This document shows positions 57,322 through 64,000 of a stretch of 64,000 nt of DNA, piece after piece (the stretch's first letter is position 1; every line of letters begins with the position of its first letter). The stretch comes from Nocardioides sp. CER19 (GTDB lineage: Bacteria; Actinomycetota; Actinomycetes; Propionibacteriales; Nocardioidaceae): contig NZ_JARVWS010000001.1 of the NCBI RefSeq assembly GCF_029846275.1, forward strand, positions 558,001 through 622,000. The letters run 5' to 3'. The position numbers and the translations under genes are program-made. Under the pieces are notes generated by a model. The model was not told the DNA's origin and made no database searches. It saw only the letters and a list, made by a program, of their open reading frames with translations.

Positions 57322-58485
57322 ATGACGACGTTCGAGCAGATCACGCCCCTCCTGGCGGCGCAGGCCATCGAGGTCCCGTCGTGGGCCTACGGCAACTCGG
57401 GGACCCGCTTCAAGGTCTTCGGCACGCCCGGCACCCCGCGGACGGTGGAGGAGAAGATCGCCGACGCGGCGGCGGTGCACCGGTTCACCGGCCTCGCGCC
57501 GTCGGTGGCGCTGCACATCCCGTGGGACAAGGTCGACGACTACGACAAGCTCCGCCGCTACGCCGAGGACCTCGGCATGAGGCTCGGCACGATCAACTCG
57601 AACACCTTCCAGGACGACGACTACAAGCTCGGCGCCCTGACCCACACGGACAGGAAGGTCCGCCAGAAGGCGATCGACCACCACCTCGAGTGCATCGACA
57701 TCATGGGCGCGACCGGGTCGCGGGACCTCAAGATCTGGCTCGCGGAGGGGTCCAACTACCCGGGCCAGGCCGACATGCGCGGTCGCCAGGACCGCCTGGC
57801 CGAGAGCCTGCGGACCATCTACGACCGCCTCAGCGGCGACCAGCGGCTGGTCCTCGAGTACAAGTTCTTCGAGCCGGCGTTCTACCACACGGACGTCCCG
57901 GACTGGGGCACGTCGTACGTCCAGGTGGCCGCGCTCGGCGAGCGCGCCGTCGTCTGCCTCGACACCGGCCACCACGCACCCGGCACCAACATCGAGTTCA
58001 TCGTCGCCCAGCTCATCCGGCTCGGGAAGCTCGGCTCGTTCGACTTCAACAGCCGCTTCTACGCCGACGACGACCTCATCGTCGGGGCGGCCGACCCGTT
58101 CCAGCTCTTCCGCATCCTCTTCGAGTGCATCCGCGGCGGCGCGTTCGGACCGGACAGCGACGTCGCCTACATGCTCGACCAGTGCCACAACATCGAGAAG
58201 AAGATCCCCGGCCAGATCCGGTCGGTGCTCAACGTGCAGGAGATGACCGCACGCGCGCTGCTCGTCGACCGTGACGCGCTGACGCAGGCACAGGAGGACG
58301 GCGACGTCCTGCTCGCCAACGAGATCTTCATGGACGCCTTCTACACCGACGTCCGCCCGCACCTCGCCGACTGGCGCGAGGAGCGCGGTCTGCCCGCCGA
58401 CCCGATGCGGGCCTACCTCGCCAGCGGCTACCAGGAACAGATCGAGGCGGACCGCGTGGGCGGTACGCAGGCAGGATGGAACTGA
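57322..58485 (+). CDS. rhaI: L-rhamnose isomerase (RhaI type)
   Basis: A 387-residue metal-dependent isomerase, L-rhamnose to L-rhamnulose. Metal/substrate residues sit in LVLEYKFFEPAFYHTDVPDWG, VCLDTGHHAPGTNIEF and SFDFNSRFYADDD, as in the Pseudomonas stutzeri RhaI family, not the E. coli RhaA type. ATG at 57322 overlaps no base but is 1 nt after the rhaM stop. Confidence 0.93.
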   Translation: MTTFEQITPLLAAQAIEVPSWAYGNSGTRFKVFGTPGTPRTVEEKIADAAAVHRFTGLAPSVALHIPWDKVDDYDKLRRYAEDLGMRLGTINSNTFQDDDYKLGALTHTDRKVRQKAIDHHLECIDIMGATGSRDLKIWLAEGSNYPGQADMRGRQDRLAESLRTIYDRLSGDQRLVLEYKFFEPAFYHTDVPDWGTSYVQVAALGERAVVCLDTGHHAPGTNIEFIVAQLIRLGKLGSFDFNSRFYADDDLIVGAADPFQLFRILFECIRGGAFGPDSDVAYMLDQCHNIEKKIPGQIRSVLNVQEMTARALLVDRDALTQAQEDGDVLLANEIFMDAFYTDVRPHLADWREERGLPADPMRAYLASGYQEQIEADRVGGTQAGWN

Positions 58486-58491
58486 CCCAAG

Positions 58492-60552
58492 ATGAGTACT
58501 CCCCAGGAGCTGATCGCTCGCTCGAACCGACTGGGTTCGGACCCGAAGAACACCAACTACGCGGGGGGCAACACCTCCGCGAAGGGCACCGAGACCGACC
58601 CCGTCACCGGCGAGCCGGTGGAGCTGCTCTGGGTCAAGGGCTCCGGCGGTGACCTGGGCACGCTCACGGAGTCCGGCCTGGCCGTGCTCCGGCTCGACCG
58701 CATGCGCGCGCTGGTCGATGTCTACCCGGGCGTCGAGCGCGAGGACGAGATGGTCGCGGCCTTCGACTACTGCCTGCACGGCAAGGGCGGTGCCGCCCCG
58801 TCGATCGACACCGCGATGCACGGCCTGGTCGACGCCGCCCACGTCGACCACCTGCACCCCGACTCCGGCATCGCGATCGCGACCGCCGCCGACGGCGAGC
58901 AGCTGACCGAGAAGATCTTCGGCGACAAGGTCGTGTGGGTGCCGTGGCGCCGGCCCGGCTTCCAGCTGGGCCTCGACATCGCCGAGATCAAGGCGAAGAA
59001 CCCGCAGGCGATCGGCTGCATCCTCGGCGGCCACGGCATCACCGCCTGGGGGGACACCAGCGACGAGGCCGAGCGGAACTCGCTCTGGATCATCGACACC
59101 GCGGCCGCCTACATCGCCGAGCACAGCAAGGCGGAGCCGTTCGGTCCCGCGCTCGACGGGTACGCCGCCCTGCCGGACGCCGAGCGTCGTGCCAAGGCGG
59201 CCGCGCTGGCCCCGACCATCCGCGGCATCGCGTCCGCGGACCGTCCGATGGTCGGCCACTTCACCGACTCCGAGGTCGTCCTCGACTTCCTCGCCTCCGC
59301 CGAGCACCCGCGGCTCGCGGAGCTCGGCACCTCCTGCCCCGACCACTTCCTGCGCACCAAGGTCAAGCCGCTCGTCCTCGACCTGCCGGCGTCCGCGAGC
59401 GTCGAGGAGTCGATCGCCCGGCTCAAGGAGCTCGCGGTCACCTACCGCGAGGACTACCAGGCTTACTACGCCCGGCATGCGGTCTCGACAGGCTCGACCA
59501 ACGAATGGCCCGCCATCCGCGGCAAGGACCCGCTCATCGTGCTGGTCCCGGGCGTCGGCATGTTCAGCTTCGGCAAGGACAAGCAGACCGCCCGCGTCGC
59601 CGGCGAGTTCTACGTCAACGCCATCAACGTCATGCGGGGCGCGGAGGGCCTGTCGACGTACGCGCCGATCGACGAGTCGGAGAAGTTCCGCATCGAGTAC
59701 TGGGCGCTCGAGGAGGCCAAGCTCCAGCGGATGCCGAAGCCGAAGCCGCTGGCCACGCGCGTCGCGCTGGTCACCGGTGCCGCCTCCGGCATCGGCAAGG
59801 CGACCGCTGCGAAGCTCGCCGAGAACGGTGCCTGCGTCGTCATCGCGGACCTCTCGCTCGAGAAGGCGCAGGAGGCGGCGGCCGAGATCGCTGGTTCTCT
59901 TGGGGTCTCGACCGACGTCGCCGTCGGCGTCGAGGTCGACGTGGCGAGCGCTGACGCGGTCAAGGCCGCCGTCGACGCGGCGGTGCTCGCGTTCGGCGGC
60001 GTCGACCTCGTCGTCAACAACGCCGGCCTGTCGCTCTCGCGCTCCCTCCTGGAGACCACCGAGAAGGACTGGGACCTCCAGCACGACGTGATGGCCAAGG
60101 GTTCCTTCCTCGTCTCGCAGGCGACCGCCCGGGTGATGATCGAGCAGGAGCTGGGCGGCGACATCGTCTACATCTCCAGCAAGAACTCGATCTTCGCGGG
60201 CCCCAACAACGTCGCGTACGGCGCCGCGAAGGCCGACCAGGCGCACCAGGTGCGGCTGCTGGCCGCCGAGCTGGGCGAGCACGGCATCAAGGTCAACGGC
60301 GTGAACCCGGACGGGGTCGTCCAGGGCTCGGGCATCTTCGCCAGCGGCTGGGGTGCGAACCGCGCCGCGGTCTACGGCGTCGAGGAGAAGGACCTCGGCA
60401 AGTTCTACGCGCAGCGCACGATCCTCAAGCGAGAGGTGCTGCCGGAGAACATCGCCAACGCCGTCTTCGTGCTGTGCACCTCGGACCTCAGCCACACGAC
60501 CGGTCTGCACATCCCGGTCGACGCGGGCGTCGCGGCTGCCTTCCTCCGGTGA
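58492..60552 (+). CDS. rhaEW: Fused rhamnulose-1-phosphate aldolase / lactaldehyde dehydrogenase (SDR)
   Basis: A 686-residue bifunctional enzyme. Residues ~1-390 are a class II aldolase (fuculose/rhamnulose type): TNYAGGNTSAKGTE, WVKGSGGDLGTL, HVDHLHPDSGIAIA with His metal ligands, GGHGITAWG. Residues ~415-686 are a short-chain dehydrogenase: ALVTGAASGIGKATA, VVNNAGLSLS, Ser in YISSKNS, YGAAKADQAHQ. It cleaves rhamnulose-1-P to DHAP and L-lactaldehyde and oxidises the latter to lactate. A REP-like sequence (59481-59504) is read through in the aldolase part. Confidence 0.93.
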   Translation: MSTPQELIARSNRLGSDPKNTNYAGGNTSAKGTETDPVTGEPVELLWVKGSGGDLGTLTESGLAVLRLDRMRALVDVYPGVEREDEMVAAFDYCLHGKGGAAPSIDTAMHGLVDAAHVDHLHPDSGIAIATAADGEQLTEKIFGDKVVWVPWRRPGFQLGLDIAEIKAKNPQAIGCILGGHGITAWGDTSDEAERNSLWIIDTAAAYIAEHSKAEPFGPALDGYAALPDAERRAKAAALAPTIRGIASADRPMVGHFTDSEVVLDFLASAEHPRLAELGTSCPDHFLRTKVKPLVLDLPASASVEESIARLKELAVTYREDYQAYYARHAVSTGSTNEWPAIRGKDPLIVLVPGVGMFSFGKDKQTARVAGEFYVNAINVMRGAEGLSTYAPIDESEKFRIEYWALEEAKLQRMPKPKPLATRVALVTGAASGIGKATAAKLAENGACVVIADLSLEKAQEAAAEIAGSLGVSTDVAVGVEVDVASADAVKAAVDAAVLAFGGVDLVVNNAGLSLSRSLLETTEKDWDLQHDVMAKGSFLVSQATARVMIEQELGGDIVYISSKNSIFAGPNNVAYGAAKADQAHQVRLLAAELGEHGIKVNGVNPDGVVQGSGIFASGWGANRAAVYGVEEKDLGKFYAQRTILKREVLPENIANAVFVLCTSDLSHTTGLHIPVDAGVAAAFLR
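59481..59504. repeat. REP-like sequence within the aldolase coding region
   Basis: Begins GGTCTCGACAGGCTCGACCA and resembles palindromic repeats commonly dispersed between genes of Nocardioides-type genomes (recalled, not searched). It encodes STGSTNEW inside the aldolase domain, in frame. Confidence 0.4.
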
Positions 60553-62060
60553 TGGTCGAGGTGCCAGGGGAGCGAGGCTCGACGCCGGTGCGCGTCGCCG
60601 CCGTCGACCTCGGTGCCACGAGCGGGCGGGTGATGGCCGCCGAGGTCGGCCCCGACACCCTGCGGATCGAGGAGGTCCACCGCTTCCCCAACGGCGGCGT
60701 GCAGGTCCGGGGCTCCCTCTTCTGGGACGTCGTCGGGATCCACCGGGAGGTCCTCGCCGGACTGCGCAACGTCGCCCTGGGCGGCCGTCTGGACGGGATC
60801 GGCATCGACTCCTGGGCCGTGGACTACGGCCTCCTCGACCGTGACGGGGAGCTCCTCGGCAACCCGTACTCGCACCGGGACGCGCGCACCGCGGGCGTCC
60901 CGGAGCGGGTCGCGGCGATCGTCGACCCGGCCGACCTCTACGCGGTCAGCGGTCTGCAGGAGCTGCCGTTCAACACGGTCTTCCAGCTCGTCGCGGCCCA
61001 GGGCACGGCGGCGTTGGAGTCGGCCGCGACGCTGCTCCTGCTGCCCGACCTGCTCACCTACTGGCTGACCGGCGAGGTCGGCGCCGAGCGCACCAACGCC
61101 TCGACCACCGGGCTCTACGACGTGCGCTCCCGCGAGTGGTCGGTCGACCTCGCCCGGCGGCTCTCCCTGCCGTGGGCGATCCTGCCGGGTCTGCGTGACC
61201 CGGGCTCCCTGGTCGGGCCCGTGCTGCCGGCGGTCGGCGCGGCGATCGGCGAGCCCGGCGTCCCCGTCGTCGCCGTCGGGTCCCACGACACCGCCTCGGC
61301 GGTGGTGGGCGTCCCGGCGGAGGGCGACCGGTTCGCCTACATCTCCTCGGGCACCTGGTCGCTGGTCGGGCTCGAGCTCGGCCGGCCGGTTCTCGAGGAG
61401 GCCGCCCGCCTCGCGAACTTCACCAACGAGGGCGGAGTCGACGGCACGATCCGGTTCCTCAAGAACGTCATGGGCCTGTGGGTGCTGTCGGAGTCGGTGC
61501 GGACGTGGGCGGCCCAGGGCCTGGCTGTCGACCTTCCCACGCTGCTCGCCGGTGCCGCGCAGGCCACGCCGCTGCGCACGGTGGTCGACATCGACGACCC
61601 CTCGCTGCTCCCGCCGGGCGACATGCCCGACCGGCTGCGCGCGTTGGCCCGCGCCGCCGGCGAGCCCGTGCCCGAGAGCCCGGACGAGGTGGTCCGCACG
61701 ATCCTGGACAGCCTGGCGCTCGCCTACCGCCGCAACGTCCGGCTGGCCTGCGAGCTGGCCGGTCACGAGATCGACGTCGTCCACGTCGTCGGCGGCGGCT
61801 CCCAGAACGCGCTGCTCTGCCAGCTCACCGCCGACGCGTGCGGGCTGCCGGTGCTCGCCGGGCCGGCCGAGGCGGCCGCGCTCGGCAACGCCCTGGTCCA
61901 GGCTCGCGCGCTGGGCGCGGACCTCCCCGACCTGGCGGCGATGCGGGCACTGGTCCGGCGTACGCACGAGCCGGTCCGCTACGAGCCGCGGCCCGGCCAG
62001 GACTGGGCGGGTGCGGAGCAGCGCGCTCGCGAACGGGTCGACGTCCCGAGTTCTCGGTAG
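60552..62060 (+). CDS. rhaB: Rhamnulokinase
   Basis: A 502-residue FGGY-type kinase phosphorylating L-rhamnulose at O1. VAAVDLGATSGRVM (phosphate 1), RFPNGGVQVRGSLFWDVV, IDSWAVDYGLLD (catalytic Asp), YSHRD, SGLQELPFNTVFQL, YISSGTWSLVGLE, NFTNEGGVDGTIRFLKNVMGLW and VVGGGSQNALLCQ are all diagnostic of RhaB. The ATG shares a base with the aldolase stop (TGATG). The first ~13 residues (MVEVPGERGSTPV) are encoded by a REP-like palindrome. Confidence 0.94.
   Translation: MVEVPGERGSTPVRVAAVDLGATSGRVMAAEVGPDTLRIEEVHRFPNGGVQVRGSLFWDVVGIHREVLAGLRNVALGGRLDGIGIDSWAVDYGLLDRDGELLGNPYSHRDARTAGVPERVAAIVDPADLYAVSGLQELPFNTVFQLVAAQGTAALESAATLLLLPDLLTYWLTGEVGAERTNASTTGLYDVRSREWSVDLARRLSLPWAILPGLRDPGSLVGPVLPAVGAAIGEPGVPVVAVGSHDTASAVVGVPAEGDRFAYISSGTWSLVGLELGRPVLEEAARLANFTNEGGVDGTIRFLKNVMGLWVLSESVRTWAAQGLAVDLPTLLAGAAQATPLRTVVDIDDPSLLPPGDMPDRLRALARAAGEPVPESPDEVVRTILDSLALAYRRNVRLACELAGHEIDVVHVVGGGSQNALLCQLTADACGLPVLAGPAEAAALGNALVQARALGADLPDLAAMRALVRRTHEPVRYEPRPGQDWAGAEQRARERVDVPSSR
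60555..60583. repeat. REP-like palindrome at the rhaB start
   Basis: GTCGAG (60555-60560) and CTCGAC (60578-60583) arms around a purine-rich centre, as in dispersed actinobacterial repeats. It supplies the N-terminal extension of rhamnulokinase. Confidence 0.4.
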
Positions 62061-62083
62061 TCGGCGTGTCGGGACGCCGCCCG

Positions 62084-62099
62084 GCGGGCTGAGGCCCGC
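62084..62099 (+). terminator. Hairpin after rhaB
   Basis: GCGGGC-TGAG-GCCCGC, 24 bp after the rhaB stop, no U-run. A modest terminator for the rhamnose operon. Confidence 0.4.
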
Positions 62100-62182
62100 A
62101 TCCTGGGGGCGAGCGACGTCATGAGTCGGGACCGGGACCGTCTCACCTGTGAAAGCGCCCCACCGCAACCGAAAGCACCCCG

Positions 62183-62347
62183 ATGTCGAAGGCAGTCCCC
62201 TCGAAGCCGAACCAGCAGCCGGTCCGGCGCAACTACGTCGTCACGACGACCTCGCGCGTTCCCGGCCGCATCGTCATCAAGCCGGACGGCTCCGCCGACC
62301 CGGCGGTGGACCGAGCGGACGACGTCGCCGACGGTCCCGAGCTCTGA
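62183..62347 (+). CDS. Small hypothetical protein
   Basis: A 54-residue protein: basic, Pro/Gln-rich start (SKAVPSKPNQQPVRRN), a strand-like YVVTTTSRVPGRIVIKPDG, and an acidic tail (DRADDVADGPEL). Codon third positions are strongly G/C-biased and the charge split looks like a real protein. Not recognised. ATG at 62183 lacks a clear SD. Confidence 0.5.
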   Translation: MSKAVPSKPNQQPVRRNYVVTTTSRVPGRIVIKPDGSADPAVDRADDVADGPEL

Positions 62348-62411
62348 GCTCGACCACCACGGCAGCGGTCCGATTTCGTCGGGCACCTCGCTCTCCGGTA
62401 GCCTCACCGGC

Positions 62412-62501
62412 GGTGACGTGTCCGAGCGGCCTAAGGAGAACGCCTCGAAAGCGTTTGTGGGCGCAAGTCCACCGAGGGTTCAAATCCCTCCGTCACCGCC
62501 A
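62412..62501 (+). tRNA. tRNA-Ser(CGA)
   Basis: Ninety nucleotides including encoded CCA. Acceptor GGTGACG (62412-62418) pairs with CGTCACC (62491-62497), discriminator G. Anticodon stem AACGC/GCGTT with loop CTCGAAA gives anticodon CGA (62446-62448), reading UCG. A long variable arm is present, as in class II tRNA, and the T loop GGTTCAAATCC is standard. Confidence 0.97.
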
Positions 62502-62507
62502 CGCGGA

Positions 62508-62545
62508 ACAGCTCCCGGATCCACACCTGTGGGTCCGGGAGCTGT
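62508..62545. terminator. Bidirectional terminator between tRNA-Ser and the ROK gene
   Basis: Arms beginning ACAGCTCCCGGA (62508-62524) and ending CCGGGAGCTGT (62529-62545), 4-nt loop, one T-G mismatch. On the plus strand it ends the tRNA transcript and is followed by a short T-rich CATTT; on the minus strand it starts at the ROK stop codon. Confidence 0.8.
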
Positions 62546-63702
62546 CATTTCGGCCCCGCCGGCAGGCCCGTACGCCGGACCGCCAGCTCGATGGCGCCGC
62601 GGAGCTCGGCCAGGGTGCCGAGCGCGGCGGGCGCGACGACGAGCGCGTCGGCCATCGCCGGCAGCGCGTAGCGGCGTACGGCCTCCTCGACGCCCTGCAC
62701 GAAGCAGGGGTTCCCGCTGCCCAGGTCGCCGCCGACGATGACAGCGGTCGGGTTGACCAGGTTGCACAGGTCGCTCACGGCGTGGCCGAGCACCCGGCCG
62801 GACTCCTGGAGGATGCGGCGCGTGACCGCGTCGGCCGCGTCGCCCAGCGGCACCTCCTCGAGCGGGACGCCGGGGTGCGTGTGCGCGACCTGCTCCAGGA
62901 CCGAGGTCATGGAGACGACCGCCTCGAGGCAGCCCCGGTTGCCGCAGCGGCACAGCTCGGAGCGGCCCGCCAGGTTGGTGTGCCCGATCTCCCCGGCCAG
63001 ACCGGTGCCGCCGCGGTAGAGGCGACCGTCGAGCACCAGGCTGGCGCCGATGCCGTGGGCCGCCTTGACGTAGAGGAAGTCGCGGTGGTCCCGGCCTGTC
63101 CCGGCGTACAGCTCGCCCATCGCGCCGAGGGCGGCGTCGTTCTCGACGTGGACGGGTACGCCGACCCGGCGGCCGAGCTCCTGGACGGGTGAGCGACCCA
63201 CCCACCCGGAGAGGATGGTCGGCGACTGCACGAGCCCGGACCGTATGTCGATCGGCCCCGGGATCCCGGCGACGACCGCCTCGATCTCCTCGAGGCCGTG
63301 CTCCCGGCGCAGCCCGGCCAGCAGGTCGGCCGCCGCGTCCATCGCCTCCTCAGCGGCCAGGTCGACGTCCATCTCCACGCGGCGGTCGCCGAGCACGGCG
63401 CCGGTCGTGTCGGCGATCGCGACGTGCAGGTGGTTGTGGCCGAAGTCGATGCCGGCGACGGGTCCACCGTTGGCGCGCAGGCGCGTCCCGGGACGGCCGC
63501 TGCCGGTTCCGGGCCCCTTCGGCGCGGTGTCGGACTCGGTGACGGCCTGGTCGGCGAGCAGGCTCGCGACCGCCGCGTTGACGGCGCTGCGGGACAGGCC
63601 GGACAGGCGGGTCAGGTCGGCGCGGGTGACGCCGCCGCCCGCACGGATGAGACGCAGGAGCTCCTCGCGGGTCCGCTCGCGCGGCGACGGCGTGGTCGGC
63701 AT
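62545..63702 (-). CDS. ROK-family transcriptional regulator
   Basis: A 385-residue regulator. N-terminal winged HTH (LLRLIRAGGGVTRADLTRLSGLSRSAVNAAVASLL), then the ROK sugar-kinase-like domain: GIDFGHNHLHVAIADTTG, GIPGPIDIRSG, VENDAALGAMGE, EIGHTNL and the zinc motif LCRCGNRGCLEA. Likely senses a sugar or sugar phosphate and controls carbohydrate genes, perhaps the divergent secreted protein. ATG at 63702 is 6 nt after TACAGT (minus strand), so it may be leaderless. Confidence 0.92.
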   Translation of the reverse strand: MPTTPSPRERTREELLRLIRAGGGVTRADLTRLSGLSRSAVNAAVASLLADQAVTESDTAPKGPGTGSGRPGTRLRANGGPVAGIDFGHNHLHVAIADTTGAVLGDRRVEMDVDLAAEEAMDAAADLLAGLRREHGLEEIEAVVAGIPGPIDIRSGLVQSPTILSGWVGRSPVQELGRRVGVPVHVENDAALGAMGELYAGTGRDHRDFLYVKAAHGIGASLVLDGRLYRGGTGLAGEIGHTNLAGRSELCRCGNRGCLEAVVSMTSVLEQVAHTHPGVPLEEVPLGDAADAVTRRILQESGRVLGHAVSDLCNLVNPTAVIVGGDLGSGNPCFVQGVEEAVRRYALPAMADALVVAPAALGTLAELRGAIELAVRRTGLPAGPK

Positions 63703-63752
63703 CCGCCGACTGTAGGGCAGCCCACGGCTCCCGGGCAGCCTTCCTGCCGGCA

Positions 63753-63779
63753 TTTTTACGCACGAAAATGTGCAAAAAA
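63753..63779. promoter_or_regulatory. AT-rich inverted repeat, candidate ROK operator
   Basis: TTTTTACGCAC (63753-63763), GAAAAT, GTGCAAAAAA (63770-63779), imperfect by one base. AT-rich symmetric sites like this are typical of ROK/NagC-Mlc regulators. It lies upstream of both divergent genes. Confidence 0.55.
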
Positions 63780-63807
63780 GTGAGCCACTGATCTGCCTTT
63801 TGCCCCG

Positions 63808-63837
63808 TTGACGTCACTAAAAGCCGCGCCTTAGCGT
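63808..63837 (+). promoter_or_regulatory. Promoter of the secreted-protein gene
   Basis: TTGACG (63808-63813), 18-bp spacer, TAGCGT (63832-63837). GTGAC-N4-GTCAC (63836-63849) overlaps the start point and could be a second operator. Confidence 0.5.
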
Positions 63838-63901
63838 GACTGGCGTCACGTTCGCTCGGGCGACGCTGATCGCCCATGAGTTGTTCAGAGAGGACGACTC
63901 C

Positions 63902-64000
63902 ATGCGTCAACCTTCACGCCGTGTGCTCACACGCGGACTCGCGGTGCTCGCCACCGGTTGTCTCGGTCTCACCTGTCTCTCCACGGCACACGCCGCCACC
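63902..64000 (+). CDS. Secreted protein, N-terminal fragment (continues beyond window)
   Basis: Thirty-three codons visible: MRQPSRRVLTRGLAVLATG, hydrophobic core and AHA-AT cleavage site near residue 31. A Sec signal peptide (possible Cys at LTCL, but no proper lipobox). Mature part not visible; a binding protein or glycosidase under the ROK regulator is plausible but unproven. SD GAGAGGA at good spacing. Confidence 0.75.
   Translation, partial: MRQPSRRVLTRGLAVLATGCLGLTCLSTAHAAT

Overview
The window is high-GC DNA of an actinobacterium, most likely a Nocardioides-like member of the Propionibacteriales. This is inferred from base composition, many GTG and leaderless starts with TAnnnT boxes 6-7 nt upstream, a DUF5302 small protein, the tadA/'tRNA adenosine deaminase-associated' gene pair, a DUF6986 gene inside a purine operon, and a clear tRNA-Ser with encoded CCA. 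I see no phage, insertion sequence, plasmid or CRISPR features; it reads as chromosome.

Layout. (1) 1-4513, minus strand: a dnaK-grpE-dnaJ chaperone operon (dnaJ runs off the left edge, type II without zinc finger), an ABM-like small protein and a MEDS-LuxR regulator; an identical 20-bp near-palindrome precedes both dnaK and the ABM gene. (2) 4514-8425: a DUF1269-like protein, a lipoprotein-type sortase coupled to a secreted protein of unknown function, a small orphan protein and a DHFR-family reductase. (3) 8553-14972: glutamate decarboxylase, converging on a five-gene redox cluster (unknown protein, DUF4331, DyP peroxidase, crotonase, sulfite-oxidase-family enzyme). (4) 15128-27079: a purine degradation operon, xdhABC, DUF6986, urate oxidase, OHCU decarboxylase, HIU hydrolase, allantoinase, ureidoglycine aminohydrolase, guanine deaminase, then a truncated VOC gene and an amidase. 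Most junctions from xdhA to allE overlap by 1-11 nt, so translation is probably coupled.

(5) 27182-32057: MetE-like protein, two MpaB/DUF2236 oxygenases, DUF5302, iron-containing alcohol dehydrogenase and thioesterase. (6) 32350-37762: a sulfonate/sulfate-ester operon (flavin monooxygenase, SsuA-B-C-type transporter, TauD-type dioxygenase). It is preceded by a promoter placed exactly for a leaderless 15-codon ORF that ends Cys-Cys-Pro-Ser, the hallmark of a cysteine-responsive attenuator. This is the most interesting regulatory feature here. (7) 37825-44818: sirtuin, then treX-treY-treZ on the minus strand, which make trehalose from glycogen. (8) 44877-50668: MFS exporter, acyl-CoA dehydrogenase, VIT-family metal transporter with a DtxR/IdeR-like box, thpR, upp, tadA-associated protein, tadA.

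(9) 50928-62060: a complete L-rhamnose regulon. A LacI repressor diverges from an ABC importer (ATPase, two permeases, binding protein) followed by mutarotase, isomerase, a fused rhamnulose-1-phosphate aldolase/lactaldehyde dehydrogenase and rhamnulokinase. Two LacI-type operators lie in the divergent promoter region. (10) 62183-64000: small protein, tRNA-Ser(CGA), ROK regulator, and the start of a secreted protein.

The main theme is scavenging: nitrogen from purines, sulfur from organosulfonates, carbon from rhamnose, each with its own visible control elements. Family assignments come from motif recognition in the translated sequence; no database search was run.
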